Shown here: positions 63,207-64,000 of the stretch, one piece after another
Numbering within the stretch: the stretch's first letter is position 1
Layout of the letters: each line of letters starts with the position of its first letter
From: Pseudomonadota bacterium
GTDB lineage: Bacteria; Pseudomonadota; Alphaproteobacteria; Sphingomonadales; Sphingomonadaceae
Direction: 5' to 3'
Assembly: GCA_029779535.1 (NCBI GenBank)
Contig: JAKPAG010000108.1
Coordinates: forward strand, 62,001 to 126,000
Length of the DNA stretch: 64,000 nt
The notes under the pieces: generated by a model
Databases searched by the model: none
What the model was told of the DNA's origin: nothing
The model's input: the letters and a program-made list of their open reading frames with translations, nothing else
Program-made: the position numbers and the translations under genes

Positions 63207-64000
63207 CTATTCTCCCGCACCGATGGTCGCAGGGGAGACGGCCTTGGCGTGGAAATGTTCGCGCCAGGCGATGATCGCGCCGGCGGCGATGATCAGCGGC
63301 GCGCCCAGCCAGGTGGATGCCGGCGGCAGGTGATCCCACAGCAGCCAGCCATAGAGCGTTGCCCAGACCAGCGAGGAATAGTCCATCACCACGACGCTGG
63401 CGACCTGGCCAAAGCGCAGCGCCGCCGTCAGCAAGAGCTGCCCGAAGCAGCCAAGCAGTCCGCCCAGCAAGAGCAGGCCCCATTGGAGGGGAGTGTGCTG
63501 AGCCGCGTAGAATGGCAGGCCCAGCGCCAGCACCGGCGCGGACAGCGCGGCGAACCAGAATACAACTGAAAGCGGTTCCTCTGTCCGGCCAAGGTCGCGC
63601 ACCTGGATCGAGATGATCGCGACCATCAGCCCCGCCATCAGCCCCACTGCCGCGCCAAGCGGTGGAAGGTGGCTGTGCCCGGGCTGGGTTATGATCACCA
63701 CTCCGGCAAAGCCCAGCGCCACGGCCACCCAGCGCACCGGACCGACGCGCTCCTTCAGCACCAGCGCCGACAGGATCACCGCGAAGATCGGGGTAGTGAA
63801 GCCCAGCGTGGTCGCTTCAGCCAAGGGCAGCAGCAGCGGCGCGCCGAAGGTAAAGAACATGCCGGTCATGCCGGTCATTGCGCGGCGGAAATGGGTCGGC
63901 AGGCGCTGCGTCTTCAGCCGGTGGAGCTGCCCGCGCGCCGCCAGCCAGCCGCCGATCAGGAACACGGTCGGGACCTGCCGCCAGAACAGCATTTCGGGAA
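63207..64000 (-). CDS. EamA-family transporter (drug/metabolite exporter), cut by window edge
   Basis: A DMT/EamA exporter of which 264 codons are visible; the frame stays open to the right edge, so the true start lies outside. Seen are most of the ten membrane helices in two EamA repeats: for example EATTLGFTTPIFAVILSALV, VRWVAVALGFAGVVII and LLLLGGLLGCFGQLLLTAAL, ending WREHFHAKAVSPATIGAGE. The first few visible residues (PEMLFWRQVPTVFLIGGWL) match the region just after helix 1. The substrate is unknown. Confidence 0.92.
   Translation of the reverse strand, partial: PEMLFWRQVPTVFLIGGWLAARGQLHRLKTQRLPTHFRRAMTGMTGMFFTFGAPLLLPLAEATTLGFTTPIFAVILSALVLKERVGPVRWVAVALGFAGVVIITQPGHSHLPPLGAAVGLMAGLMVAIISIQVRDLGRTEEPLSVVFWFAALSAPVLALGLPFYAAQHTPLQWGLLLLGGLLGCFGQLLLTAALRFGQVASVVVMDYSSLVWATLYGWLLWDHLPPASTWLGAPLIIAAGAIIAWREHFHAKAVSPATIGAGE

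Overview
The window looks like a chromosomal segment of a sphingomonad alphaproteobacterium, probably Novosphingobium or a close relative. Supporting signs are the high GC content, the gene-dense layout with many 4-bp ATGA/GTGA/TTGA overlaps and frequent GTG or TTG starts, a circularly permuted two-piece tmRNA with the tag ANDNEALALAA, a LigM/DesA-type aromatic O-demethylase homologue, HdaA, a DUF2794 protein, and a SO2930-type cytochrome / parallel beta-helix gene pair next to a TonB-dependent receptor. The genus is an inference from gene content. No rRNA, tRNA, CRISPR array, prophage or complete insertion sequence was seen.

Layout. 1-2.1 kb: the 3' end of uvrA, a small membrane protein, a CHRD-domain secreted protein and a Nudix hydrolase. 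2.1-8.5 kb: a catabolic-looking island holding an SDR, a LacI-type regulator, a secreted unknown, a 270-bp element with 34-bp terminal inverted repeats, a MetE-like zinc methyltransferase, a SnoaL-like protein, an IclR regulator and a convergent LigM/DesA-like O-demethylase. 8.5-10.3 kb: an AT-rich stretch, an orphan winged-helix regulator without a normal start codon, and two unknown small proteins. 10.3-14 kb: lemA with two TPM-domain genes, mscL, ssrA, a large palindromic element and a small membrane protein. 14-20 kb: astB, astA and an M20 peptidase, then malate synthase G. 19.8-25.4 kb: the lptD-surA-pdxA-rsmA operon. 25.4-30 kb: pepA, holC, ndk, a DUF465 protein and a cardiolipin synthase. 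30-35 kb: purN (fused to a YjbR-like domain)-purM, divergent from a DUF2066-like gene, hdaA, cysE and a DUF2794 gene.

35-48 kb: an SDR divergent from an OprO/P-like porin with a PHO box, gph, glmU, a toxin-antitoxin pair, glmS, a GFA-family gene, a GGDEF/EAL protein, purQ-purS, an N-acetylmuramidase-like gene and a degenerate response regulator. 48-55 kb: a secreted unknown and a TonB-dependent receptor, each preceded by a PHO-box-like sequence, then the beta-helix protein, a diheme cytochrome and an alpha/beta hydrolase in tight succession. 55-64 kb: a racemase, dgt, an NAD-binding protein, a tandem glycine riboswitch with gcvT-gcvH-gcvPA-gcvPB, an ABA4-like membrane gene, an entericidin-like lipoprotein and the end of an EamA transporter.

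The most interesting signals are a possible phosphate-starvation regulon made of three 7-4-7 PHO boxes that ties the porin to the TonB receptor / beta-helix / diheme-cytochrome locus; the structured 270-bp inverted-repeat element; the O-demethylase/MetE-like C1-transfer island; the PurN-YjbR fusion; and the orphan regulator with its own AT-rich, motif-bearing upstream region. All calls rest on reading the sequence and recalled family knowledge. No database search was run.
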